This document shows, piece after piece, positions 7,680 to 15,569 of a DNA stretch of 64,000 nucleotides. A program made the translations under genes and the position numbers. The notes below the pieces were generated by a model. The model saw only the letters and a program-made list of their open reading frames with translations. It was not told the origin of the DNA and did no database searches. The stretch spans positions 620,001 to 684,000 of the forward strand of contig NZ_JACHMD010000001.1 in the NCBI RefSeq assembly GCF_014204835.1. The letters run 5' to 3'. The stretch is from Microbacterium marinum (GTDB lineage: Bacteria > Actinomycetota > Actinomycetes > Actinomycetales > Microbacteriaceae). The stretch's first letter is position 1; every line of letters starts with the position of its first letter.

Positions 7680-10600
7680 GCGTCCATCCTCTCGGGTGCT
7701 GTCACGGATGCCGCATCCGCGCGACCCTGCACAGCGAGAGCGCGCAGCGCCTCGGCGTGCGCGCGGCGACGCTCGGGGGTGTCGAGATCGAACACGAGCA
7801 GTTCCGGGAGTGAGGTCGCGAAGTAGTCCACGGCGTCGGGCGCCGCGTCGATCTCGGCGGCCCGCGCGTCGAGGGCGTCCCAGGCGGCGGCCGCCAGCTC
7901 GCGCTCGCCGAGCCGGGTGTGCGCGACGCCGATCCAGTACGTCGCGGCGTCCGCGGGTCGCGGCGCGACCGCGAGCGGCGTCGCAGCGCGGGCGGCCTGC
8001 CACGCGGCATCCGCTCCCGGCGCATCGCCGACAAGACGGCGTGCGTCGCCGAGGAGGACCAGCCGTTCGGCGAGCGGGACCGACGGATGCCGCCCCTCGC
8101 CGAGGTTCGCCGGTGCAGCGATGCCCGCCTCGAGCAGACCCACCGCCGCGGCGGCGTCGCCGACGGCGAGCAGCCGCCGCGCGACGGCGCACGCGGCCCG
8201 GTCGTAAGCGGCCAGGACGACACCCTCGCCGCCCTCGAACGCGCGGAACGTGCGCGTCGTCACGATGGCCCACGCCTCGTCTATGTGCCCGGCGTCGAGA
8301 AGCAGTCCGACGTGCACGACGGACAGGTCGTCGCGCGCCGGGATGACATCGCGGTGCCGCTCGATCAGGGTCAGTCGGGTCGCGGCATCCGTCCCCATCA
8401 GCTGTGCGACGAGGTCGCGCTCGAGGACGAGCCGTCCATCGACGCGGGCGTGGAGCGTCCGCTCGTAGAGGTCGGCGGCGTCGGCGGGATCCCCGCCCGC
8501 GCGCACCGTCGCGAGTGCGAGGTTCCGGAGGGTGACGGGGTCGGCCGCACCACCGTCGACCGCCCGCTGGAGCGCCTCGCGGGCGTCGGCGTCGCGCCCG
8601 GCATCGATGAGCCACGAGCCCAGCAGGCTCGCCGCCGCGATCGACCCCCGTGCTGCACCGGTGACCAATGCGTCGTACTGGTCGAGGCCGGCGGGGAACG
8701 CCCCGTCCAGGTCGAGCGCGTCGGCCGCCGCACGCTCGGTCGCCGCTGTGCCGGCGTCGCCGAGGGCATCCGCCCATGCTGCGCGCAGGAGGCGGCGCGT
8801 GGGTTCGACGTTGCCGAACCCGGCGGGCCCTGTCGCCGTCGTCGCCGTCACCTCGAGCGCCTCGCGCCATGCGCCGACTCGGGCGAACTCCGCGCCCGCA
8901 TCGAGCGCGGTGCGCGGGTCGACCGGCGTGCCCGATCCGGCGAGCAGCATCGTCACGGGGTCGAGCGGGTCGGCCGCGACGAGCGCGTCGAGCGCCTCGC
9001 GGGCCTCTACGTCCCGACCGAGTGCGCGGAGTGCGAAGACCCGCACCCGCTGCGCCTCGGGAATGGATGCCGCGCTCTCGGCGAGCTGCAGTGCGTCGCC
9101 CGGCCGTCCGGCCCGGAGCGCGATGCGCGCGCGTCCGAGCGCCGCCGGCGCCGCCCACACGGCGTTCCATCCGGCGCGGCCCCACCGGCGGTCGGCGCCG
9201 GCGGCGTCGCCGAGCCGCTCGAGGACGAGCGCGAGCAGCGCGTGCGCCTCGCCGTCGCGGGGGTTGAGGTTGCGGCGGGTCTCCCGCGCCACCGCGATCT
9301 CGAGGTGCTCCCGCGCGGCGGTGTACGCGCCGCGGTGCAGGTGCCACGCGCCGAGCGCGGTGCGGGCGCGGATGTCGCCCGGGTCGCGGCGGAGCAGCTC
9401 GCCGAGGTACGGCAGCGGCGACCGGGTCGGATGCCGGTACTGGATGAGGTGCATCGCGGTCGCGTACAGCTCGTCGGCCGCGTCGATCTCGGTCGGCTGC
9501 GGCGGTGCCGTGGCGACCCACGGTTCCCCGGCGTCCTCTTCGCGCTGGCGCCAGGCGACGAGCTCGCGGTCGTCCGCGCGGACGGTCACCCCGACGACCT
9601 CGCCGGCCACCTCGGTGGCCCATGGTGCGTCCGGTCCGAGCGGCGTCGCCGAGTCGATCGTCGAGCCGTCGACCAGGGTGATCGTGATGCGGGCGTCGAA
9701 CGCGCTGGTGGCGATCGCGGAGACGCGTGAACCGGACACCGACACCGCGGCATCCGTCGTCGCCTGCCGCACCGGACCGGTCGCGTGGATCGGGTACCAG
9801 TACTGCCGGAACGTCTTCGTCTCGCCGGGGACGAGCCAGGCGAAGTCGGGCTGGTTGTCGGTGTAGACGCCCGCCATGAGCTCGACGTACGGGCCGTCGG
9901 TGTCGGTGAGCTGGTCGTCCCAGACGCGGCCGATCGGACCGTCGCCCCATGTCCACTGCTTCTTGCCGGGCGAGAGTGCGGGGTCTGCCCAATGGACGAA
10001 ACCGGCGTCGGCGTCGTGGTCGTAGCCGCCGAAGAACGCGTCGGCGGTGTCGGTGATCATGTACGAGGTCGGCACCGGGATGTTGCTGTAGACGTCGATG
10101 CGGTCGGCGTCAGGTCGCTCGGCGGCGAGGGCCGGGTAATCGACGCCGTAATACGGACGGTCGGCGCGCGGGAAGGCTGTGATCGCGCGGCGGGCGTGGT
10201 CGGCGACGAACCGGACGTCGTCGGGGAAGAACGATTGGTACCGCTCGTGCGAGCGCGCGGCGACGTTCGCCCACCAGAGGAAGGTCTGCGGCACGTCGGT
10301 GCGGTTGTGCAGGCGCGCGTCGAGCTCGATGAGCGACGAGCCCGGACGGAGTCGGATGCCGTGGAGCCCACGCATCCGCTGGAGCGGATCGAGATCGCTG
10401 TGCCAGACGACGACCCCGCCGTCGCGCTCGCGCTCGATGCGCGAATCGACCGGCAGGAACGTCGCGGGGCGGTGGTGCTGCGGCCAGTTGAACTCGACAC
10501 CGCCCGACATCCAGGGGCCGGCGAGCCCGACGAGCGCGGGCTTGATGACGTTGTTCCGGTAGAAGAAGTCGTAGCCGGCGACCTTGTCGTAGCCGATGTG

Positions 10601-10927
10601 GATGCGGCCGCCGATCTCGGGGAGGAGCATCAACCGGACGTAGGCGTTCTCGAGGTGGATCGCGCGCCACAAGCGCGGGCGCTTGGCGTGCGAGATCGTC
10701 TCGGTCATCGGCAGCGGGTACACCCTCCCGCTCGAGCCCTGGTAGACGCGCCGTTCGAGGAACGCCGGGTACGGGTCGGGAGCGCCGGGCTCGTACGTGT
10801 CGATCTCGACATCGTCCGCCCAGCAGGCCACACCACCGGCGTCGAGGATCGCCTGCTGGTCGGCCGGCGCAGCAGGCAGGTCGATCCGGCTCGTGGCGCG
10901 GCGGGGCAGGGTGTCGTCGTCGGTCAC
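7676..10927 (-). CDS. DUF5107 domain protein with C-terminal TPR region
   Basis: 1083 residues from a GTG. Residues about 30-430 match the DUF5107 family (VYPLPMTETISHAKRP, LMLLPEIGGRIHIGYDK, GGVEFNWPQHHRP), which resembles the aldose-epimerase/galactose-mutarotase beta-sandwich. The remaining 600 residues are alanine-rich helical repeats of tetratricopeptide type (ARTALGAWHLHRGAYTAAREHL and similar). No signal peptide. DUF5107-TPR proteins are known beside sugar transporters and hydrolases; a role in carbohydrate processing is inferred and no reaction can be named. It overlaps the GH5-like gene by 4 nt, and its start faces the AraC regulator. Confidence 0.78.
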   Translation of the reverse strand: MTDDDTLPRRATSRIDLPAAPADQQAILDAGGVACWADDVEIDTYEPGAPDPYPAFLERRVYQGSSGRVYPLPMTETISHAKRPRLWRAIHLENAYVRLMLLPEIGGRIHIGYDKVAGYDFFYRNNVIKPALVGLAGPWMSGGVEFNWPQHHRPATFLPVDSRIERERDGGVVVWHSDLDPLQRMRGLHGIRLRPGSSLIELDARLHNRTDVPQTFLWWANVAARSHERYQSFFPDDVRFVADHARRAITAFPRADRPYYGVDYPALAAERPDADRIDVYSNIPVPTSYMITDTADAFFGGYDHDADAGFVHWADPALSPGKKQWTWGDGPIGRVWDDQLTDTDGPYVELMAGVYTDNQPDFAWLVPGETKTFRQYWYPIHATGPVRQATTDAAVSVSGSRVSAIATSAFDARITITLVDGSTIDSATPLGPDAPWATEVAGEVVGVTVRADDRELVAWRQREEDAGEPWVATAPPQPTEIDAADELYATAMHLIQYRHPTRSPLPYLGELLRRDPGDIRARTALGAWHLHRGAYTAAREHLEIAVARETRRNLNPRDGEAHALLALVLERLGDAAGADRRWGRAGWNAVWAAPAALGRARIALRAGRPGDALQLAESAASIPEAQRVRVFALRALGRDVEAREALDALVAADPLDPVTMLLAGSGTPVDPRTALDAGAEFARVGAWREALEVTATTATGPAGFGNVEPTRRLLRAAWADALGDAGTAATERAAADALDLDGAFPAGLDQYDALVTGAARGSIAAASLLGSWLIDAGRDADAREALQRAVDGGAADPVTLRNLALATVRAGGDPADAADLYERTLHARVDGRLVLERDLVAQLMGTDAATRLTLIERHRDVIPARDDLSVVHVGLLLDAGHIDEAWAIVTTRTFRAFEGGEGVVLAAYDRAACAVARRLLAVGDAAAAVGLLEAGIAAPANLGEGRHPSVPLAERLVLLGDARRLVGDAPGADAAWQAARAATPLAVAPRPADAATYWIGVAHTRLGERELAAAAWDALDARAAEIDAAPDAVDYFATSLPELLVFDLDTPERRRAHAEALRALAVQGRADAASVTAPERMDA

Positions 10928-11036
10928 GAGGCGAATCTACGGTCGGAGGGGTCGGCGCTCCATGCCCGATCGCCGCGTGGGCCTGGACGATCCGATGGTC
11001 AGCGACGCGGTGGCCGCTGCGTGGCAGGATGGGGTC

Positions 11037-11900
11037 GTGGAACGGGCGGAAGGCTTCGAGCGGCAGAGGTTGAGCGTCGTCCCGCGACCGCTCGTCGAGG
11101 CGGCATTGCTCAGACCGGTCACGCGTCGGATCGTCGTGACGGATGCAGGCTACTTCCCACGCGCCGCCGACCATGGGCGCCACCGCCCGAACGGCGCGGC
11201 CGAGACCATCGTGATCGTCTGCGTCGACGGCAGCGGGTGGGTCGAGGCGGGTGGACAGCGCACGCGCGTCGGCTCGTCGACCGCGATCGTGCTGCCCGGC
11301 GGCATCCCTCATTCCTACGGTGCGTCCGCGGATGACCCCTGGACGATCTGGTGGTGCCATGTGCGCGGTTCCGACGTCGCGGAGCTGCTCGACGCAGCCG
11401 ACATCTCACCGGCGCGCGTGACGCTGTCGCTGCGCGGAGCCGACCGGGTGACGGCGATGCTCGACGAGATCTCGACGTCGCTCGAGCGCGACACGACGCC
11501 CGCGCGTCTGGTTGCGACGTCCGGCATGGCGTGGCGGCTCCTCACCCAGCTCGCCGTCGACCGGCTGCTGCCCGAGCACGGCACCCCGCTCGAGCGCGCG
11601 CTCCGCTATCTCGAGGACCGCGTCGACGGGAGCGTCCACGTCCCTGAGCTCGCCGCGATGGTCGGGGTGTCGCCGTCGCACCTGGCCTCGCTCTTCCGCG
11701 AGGCGACCGGCGGCGGCGTCGTCGCGCACCACCTCGCGCTGAAGATGGCGCGGGCGCGGCAGCTGCTCGACACCACCGACCTCCCCGTCGCCGAGATCGG
11801 CCGCCGCGTCGGCATGGACGACCCGTTCTACTTCTCGCGCCGGTTCCGCCTCACGCACGGCATGGCGCCGACGGCCTACCGCGAGCACCGAAAAGGGTGA
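11037..11900 (+). CDS. AraC-family transcriptional regulator
   Basis: 287 residues from the chosen GTG. An N-terminal cupin-like sugar-sensing domain (IVIVCVDGSGWVEAGGQ, LPGGIPHSYGASADDPW) is followed by the two AraC helix-turn-helix units (VPELAAMVGVSPSHLASLF and VAEIGRRVGMDDPFYFSRRF). Length is typical. Upstream in-frame ATGs exist at about 10,962 and 10,994; GTG 11037 was preferred because CAGGAT lies six bases before it, the pattern of leaderless genes in this window. Divergent from the DUF5107/GH5-like operon, which it probably activates in response to a sugar. Confidence 0.82.
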   Translation: MERAEGFERQRLSVVPRPLVEAALLRPVTRRIVVTDAGYFPRAADHGRHRPNGAAETIVIVCVDGSGWVEAGGQRTRVGSSTAIVLPGGIPHSYGASADDPWTIWWCHVRGSDVAELLDAADISPARVTLSLRGADRVTAMLDEISTSLERDTTPARLVATSGMAWRLLTQLAVDRLLPEHGTPLERALRYLEDRVDGSVHVPELAAMVGVSPSHLASLFREATGGGVVAHHLALKMARARQLLDTTDLPVAEIGRRVGMDDPFYFSRRFRLTHGMAPTAYREHRKG

Positions 11901-11924
11901 GTGGATGCCGCGCCGCGGCGTCCT

Positions 11925-11984
11925 TCACCCCTTGGTGGCGCCGGCGGTGAGGTCTGCGCGCCAGAAGCGCTGCAGCGCGGGGCG
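11925..11984 (-). pseudogene. Remnant: last 19 codons of a CUT1 sugar ABC permease
   Basis: Reading the minus strand gives PRALQRFWRADLTAGATKG followed by TGA. The ending LQRF..(G/D)LTAGA.KG is the characteristic C-terminus of MalG-type carbohydrate permeases. The frame lacks membrane segments and a start upstream; bases from about 12,000 resemble nothing. This looks like the scar of a transporter deleted from the AraC-linked gene group. The rest of the 319-bp gap to 12,220 holds a family D palindrome and the next promoter. Confidence 0.55.
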
Positions 11985-12036
11985 GGCGTCGAGCGCGTGC
12001 GTTGGTGTCGAGAGCGCCGGGTACTGCCGCGCACAA

Positions 12037-12086
12037 GCCGGCGCGTTCGGCACAACGCGGCGCTCTCAGTGGCAAGCCGCGCCGGC
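12037..12086. repeat. Palindromic element, family D-like
   Basis: Perfect 9-bp arms GCCGGCGCG (12,037-12,045) and CGCGCCGGC (12,078-12,086) enclose a core starting TTCGGCACAACGC, close to the core of the 6.2 kb hairpin. Confidence 0.45.
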
Positions 12087-12176
12087 CACGAAACCGGCGG
12101 CAAGACGCGGCATGGTGGATGCGGGGGTGAGCATGGACGATTCGCGGGTGCTCGCTGCTGCGGCATCCGTCCCTCG

Positions 12177-12197
12177 TAGGCTCGGATGACGCTTTCC
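12177..12197 (+). promoter_or_regulatory. -10 box and operator GGATGACGCTTTCC (regulon site 2)
   Basis: TAGGCT (12,177-12,182), identical to the lyase -10, is followed by GGATGACGCTTTCC (12,184-12,197), which matches the GGAAAGCGCTTTCC consensus mainly in its right half. The operator would cover the transcription start of the GH35 gene. Confidence 0.5.
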
Positions 12198-12219
12198 CGC
12201 CCGAGTCGATGGAGATCCG

Positions 12220-14436
12220 ATGCCGCACCACCACGTGACCGTGACGAGGCCCGCCCCCGCCGATGTCGCTGATGTCACCCCGACGGCCGCGTCGGCCGTC
12301 TCCGTCACGACACGCGCGATCCGCCGTGACGGTCACGCGATCTTCCCGGTCTCGGGAGAGGTTCACTACTCGCGCGTGCCCCGACGGCGATGGCGGGCCG
12401 TGCTCGAGGCCGCGAGAGCAGGTGGTCTCACCCACGTCTCCACCTACGTGCTGTGGAATCACCACGAGCCGGTGCGGGGCGAGATCGACTTCTCGGATGG
12501 ACTCGATCTGCGCAGCTTCGCCGAGACCGCGATCGACGTGGGCCTCGGAGTCATCCTCCGGATCGGACCGTACGCGCACGCCGAGGCGCGGCACGGCGGG
12601 CTCCCGGATTGGCTCGCCGGCTGGGGTCTCGCGCTGCGGACGAACGATCCCGACTATCTCGCGATCGTCGATGCCTGGTACGCGCGGCTCGCCGCCGAGG
12701 TCGCCGGCATCCCGCTCTTCTCGGTGCAGGTCGACAACGAGCTCTACGACGGAGCGGCCCACCTGGCCCGCCTGCGGCACATGGCCGAACGGCACGGATT
12801 CGCGGCCCCGATCTGGACGGCGACGGCATGGGGCGCGGCACAGGTGCCGAACGGATTCTTTCCGGTCTACGGCGGCTACCCCGAATCGTTCTGGGTGGAT
12901 GCCGATGCCGGCCCGGATCTGCGCAGCTTCTCGAACTTCTACCCGTCACCGCGCCGTGACGACGACTCGATCGGCGCCGATCATCGGGCAGTGGATGCCG
13001 CAGGTGCAGTGGATGCCGCGGGCGCAGTGGATGCCGCAGGCGCAGTGGATGCCGCAGGCGCAGTGGATGCCGCGGGCGCAGTGACCACCCCCGCGGAGCC
13101 GTATCCCTTCGCGACGTGCGAGCTGGGTGCCGGCATGACCTCGGCGTATCACCGCCGGCTGGACGTCCCCGCCGAAGACGTCGCCGCCCTCGCGCTCGCC
13201 AAGCTCGCCTCGGGCAGTGTGTGGCAGGGCTTCTACATGTATGCGGACGGCGTCAATCCGCGCCGCGACCTGCAGGAGTCCCACGAGACCGGATCGCCCA
13301 ACGACTTCGTCGAGCTGTCGTACGACTTCGGCGCGCCGGTGCAGGTCGACGGGGCGGTACGGCCGAGCTGGTTCGCCCTCCGTCGTCAGCACCACCTGCT
13401 GCAGCGATGGGGGAGCGCGCTCGCAGACATGCCGGCATCCTTCCCCGCGGGTGCCGTCGACACGCCCGATGTCACCGGGCTGCGCTGGTCGGTGCGTTCC
13501 GACGGGGTCACGGGCTTCGTCTTCGTCGTCAATCGGCAGCCGCACGTGGCCTTGCCTGAGCACCGCGACGTGCGGTTCGTCGTGACCACGGATGCCACCG
13601 AGGTCGCGTTCCCGCCCGTAGACGTCCCCTCGGGAGCGTCGTTCGCATGGCCCTTCGGGCTGCCGCTCGGCGATGTGACGCTGGCGTGGCTCACCGCCCA
13701 GCCGGTGGCCGAGCTCGACTGGCAGGGCGCGCCGCTGCTCGTGGCGGCGGCGACCGACGGCATCCCGGCCCGCCTGGAGGCGGACGCCACCGCCGAGGCG
13801 GAAGACGTCCCGGGCCGCGGACGCTGGTTCGCGCTGCGCCGCGACGGACAGGTTCGCGCCCGGGTGCTGATCCTCGAGGAACCCGATGCCGACGCCGCCA
13901 CCGTGGTCGACGGCCGGCTGGTGTGGGCGCCGGGCGCGGTCGTCACCGCCGACGGCGTGATCCGATGGGCGGGCGCCGAGACCGCCCGCGCCGAGGTGCT
14001 GACGGATGTCGGGTGGCAGTCGCTGGAGGTCGCGGCATCCCCTGCGGAGGAGCTGGACTGGACGATCGAGCATGGCGCGGGAGACCCACCCGCGGGCACA
14101 TATGGCGAGTCGGGGCGGGCGTCGGTCCCCCGTGACTGGTCGGCTGCCGCCGTCGTGCGGATGCCGGTGCGGCCGGGAGACGACCGGTCGTGGGTGATCG
14201 AGTGGCACGGTGATGTGGCGCGGGCGTGGTCGGGCGAACGCCTCGTCTCGGACGCGGCTTGGACGGGTCGGCCGTGGCGGATCCCGGCGGAGGCGCGCGG
14301 CGACGCCGTCGAGCTACGAATCGAGATCCTGCCCGCCCCGCCGTCGGCGCCGGTGTACTTCCCGGCGGCGCCGCCCGCCGGGGCCGCGGTCGTCTCAGCC
14401 CGCGCCGAGTCGAGCGCGGAGGCGCAGGTCGGCTGA
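12220..14436 (+). CDS. GH35-family beta-galactosidase with internal VDAAGA repeat
   Basis: 738 residues, cytoplasmic (no signal peptide). The GH35 barrel is recognised from FPVSGEVHYSRVPRRRW, STYVLWNHHEPVRGEIDFS and LRIGPYAHAEARHGGLPDW. Glu174 in QVDNEL fits the acid/base and Glu301 in TCELGAG the nucleophile; both motifs deviate from classical QIENEYG/EFWxGW, so the substrate may differ from simple beta-galactosides. Residues 257-286 are five copies of a six-residue repeat placed between the two catalytic strands. The C-terminal 300 residues are beta-rich. GGAG lies six bases before the ATG. The promoter carries the regulon operator. Confidence 0.85.
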   Translation: MPHHHVTVTRPAPADVADVTPTAASAVSVTTRAIRRDGHAIFPVSGEVHYSRVPRRRWRAVLEAARAGGLTHVSTYVLWNHHEPVRGEIDFSDGLDLRSFAETAIDVGLGVILRIGPYAHAEARHGGLPDWLAGWGLALRTNDPDYLAIVDAWYARLAAEVAGIPLFSVQVDNELYDGAAHLARLRHMAERHGFAAPIWTATAWGAAQVPNGFFPVYGGYPESFWVDADAGPDLRSFSNFYPSPRRDDDSIGADHRAVDAAGAVDAAGAVDAAGAVDAAGAVDAAGAVTTPAEPYPFATCELGAGMTSAYHRRLDVPAEDVAALALAKLASGSVWQGFYMYADGVNPRRDLQESHETGSPNDFVELSYDFGAPVQVDGAVRPSWFALRRQHHLLQRWGSALADMPASFPAGAVDTPDVTGLRWSVRSDGVTGFVFVVNRQPHVALPEHRDVRFVVTTDATEVAFPPVDVPSGASFAWPFGLPLGDVTLAWLTAQPVAELDWQGAPLLVAAATDGIPARLEADATAEAEDVPGRGRWFALRRDGQVRARVLILEEPDADAATVVDGRLVWAPGAVVTADGVIRWAGAETARAEVLTDVGWQSLEVAASPAEELDWTIEHGAGDPPAGTYGESGRASVPRDWSAAAVVRMPVRPGDDRSWVIEWHGDVARAWSGERLVSDAAWTGRPWRIPAEARGDAVELRIEILPAPPSAPVYFPAAPPAGAAVVSARAESSAEAQVG
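12988..13077 (+). repeat. In-frame 18-bp tandem repeat, five copies
   Basis: Five consecutive units of GCAGTGGATGCCGC plus four variable-end bases encode AVDAAG each time, with only silent A/G and T/C changes. A sixth partial unit (GCAGTG) follows. The unit contains the genome-wide word GGATGCCG. It inserts 30 residues into the catalytic domain and may vary in copy number. Confidence 0.9.
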
Positions 14437-14482
14437 GCTGCGCCCCGCAGGGCGGCAGCGAACCGACACCCGCACGTCAGCG

Positions 14483-14561
14483 CGAAAGCGCTCCCTCGTG
14501 CCGAGCGCGCACGCTCTTGACGCGCTGTAAGCGGCGCTTTCGGCACGAACGCACGCTTTCG
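14483..14561. repeat. 79-bp composite palindrome
   Basis: Outer arms CGAAAGCG (14,483) and CGCTTTCG (14,554) plus inner arms CGTGCCGA and TCGGCACG make a two-step hairpin. It lies between the converging GH35 and serine hydrolase genes, so it may terminate both. It shares GGCACGAACGCAC-type sequence with family D, and a (GGCGC)n run follows at about 14,565-14,590. Confidence 0.6.
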
Positions 14562-14603
14562 ATGGCGCGGCGCGGCGCGGCGCGGCGGCGCGCGCCCGAC
14601 CCC

Positions 14604-15569
14604 TCAGCGCCCGGAGACGATCGCGTTGTCGAGCGCGTCGAGGTCGACGCCGGTGCGGAGGGCGCGGTTGGTGAGGAGCACCCAGGCGATGCCCGCGGAG
14701 GGGTGCACCCAGAACTCCGTCCCGGCCCACCCGCCGTGGCCGTAGACGTCCTGGTCGATGAGGCCGGGCGCGCGCGTGCGGAGGTTCCAGGTGAAGCCCC
14801 AGTCCTGGCCCCGCGAGGCGACGTAGGGCTCGAGGCGCGGGATGTCGCCGGTGATCGGTCGGCGCATCATCGCGAGCGTCGCCGGCTGCAGGATGCCGCC
14901 GGTCTCGCCCGTGCCGATGCGCAGCAGTGCGCTTCCCAGCCGCAGCAGGTCGTCGGCGCGGCCGGCGAGCCCTGCGCCCGGGTTCTTCGCCGCGCGGAAG
15001 CGCTCCATGTCGACGCCCGCCTCGGCGGCGTCGACGATGGTCGCCGCGTCGGCGTGGTCGAGGCTGAGCCCGGTCGCGCCGAGCTCCCCACTCCACTCCG
15101 CGACGGCGGCATCCCAGGTGAGGCCGGTGGTGTGCTCGAGCAGCGCGGCGATGCCTTCGAAGGCGAGGGTGGAGTAGCGCGAAGCCGCTCCCGGAGCGAA
15201 ATCCCGTCCGCGCGTGGTGAGCTCGGTGCGCAGCGGGATGGCGGAATCGAGCGGCGGGTCGGCGATCCCGACGGTGTGCGAGACGAGGTGGCGAAGGCGC
15301 ACGACGTCTTCACGGTCGCCATCGAATCCCGGAATCGCGGCCGACAGTGGCGTCTCCGCCGTGAGCAGCCCCCACTCGACGGCGCGCGCCGCCGCGATGC
15401 CGACGAGCGGTTTCGTGATCGAGAACAGCGGATACCGGTCGGCCGTGTCGGCGCCGAAGGCGTCGAGGGCGATCGTGCCCTCGGCGGTCGCCACGCCCAG
15501 CACCGCGGAGGGCAGTCGACCCTCCGCGACGTGGCGTGCGACCAGATCGAATGCAGCGGCGTAGGCCAT
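14604..15569 (-). CDS. Serine hydrolase of the beta-lactamase / PBP4 fold
   Basis: 321 residues, no signal peptide. Ser50 and Lys53 in FSITKP form the SxxK motif; a Tyr in SRYSTLAFEG sits where the YxN motif is expected, and VYGHGGWAGTEFW is the HGG-like third motif. Such class C-like hydrolases are usually esterases or peptidases rather than lactamases. The ATG overlaps the GH35 stop by one base (TGATG), so it is co-translated with the galactosidase; sugar-ester removal is a reasonable but unproven job. Confidence 0.78.
   Translation of the reverse strand: MAYAAAFDLVARHVAEGRLPSAVLGVATAEGTIALDAFGADTADRYPLFSITKPLVGIAAARAVEWGLLTAETPLSAAIPGFDGDREDVVRLRHLVSHTVGIADPPLDSAIPLRTELTTRGRDFAPGAASRYSTLAFEGIAALLEHTTGLTWDAAVAEWSGELGATGLSLDHADAATIVDAAEAGVDMERFRAAKNPGAGLAGRADDLLRLGSALLRIGTGETGGILQPATLAMMRRPITGDIPRLEPYVASRGQDWGFTWNLRTRAPGLIDQDVYGHGGWAGTEFWVHPSAGIAWVLLTNRALRTGVDLDALDNAIVSGR

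Noticed and set aside
12988..13077. Regular repeats considered as a CRISPR array
   Set aside because: Units are 18 bp, contiguous, without spacers, in frame inside a GH35 gene, and no cas genes are near.
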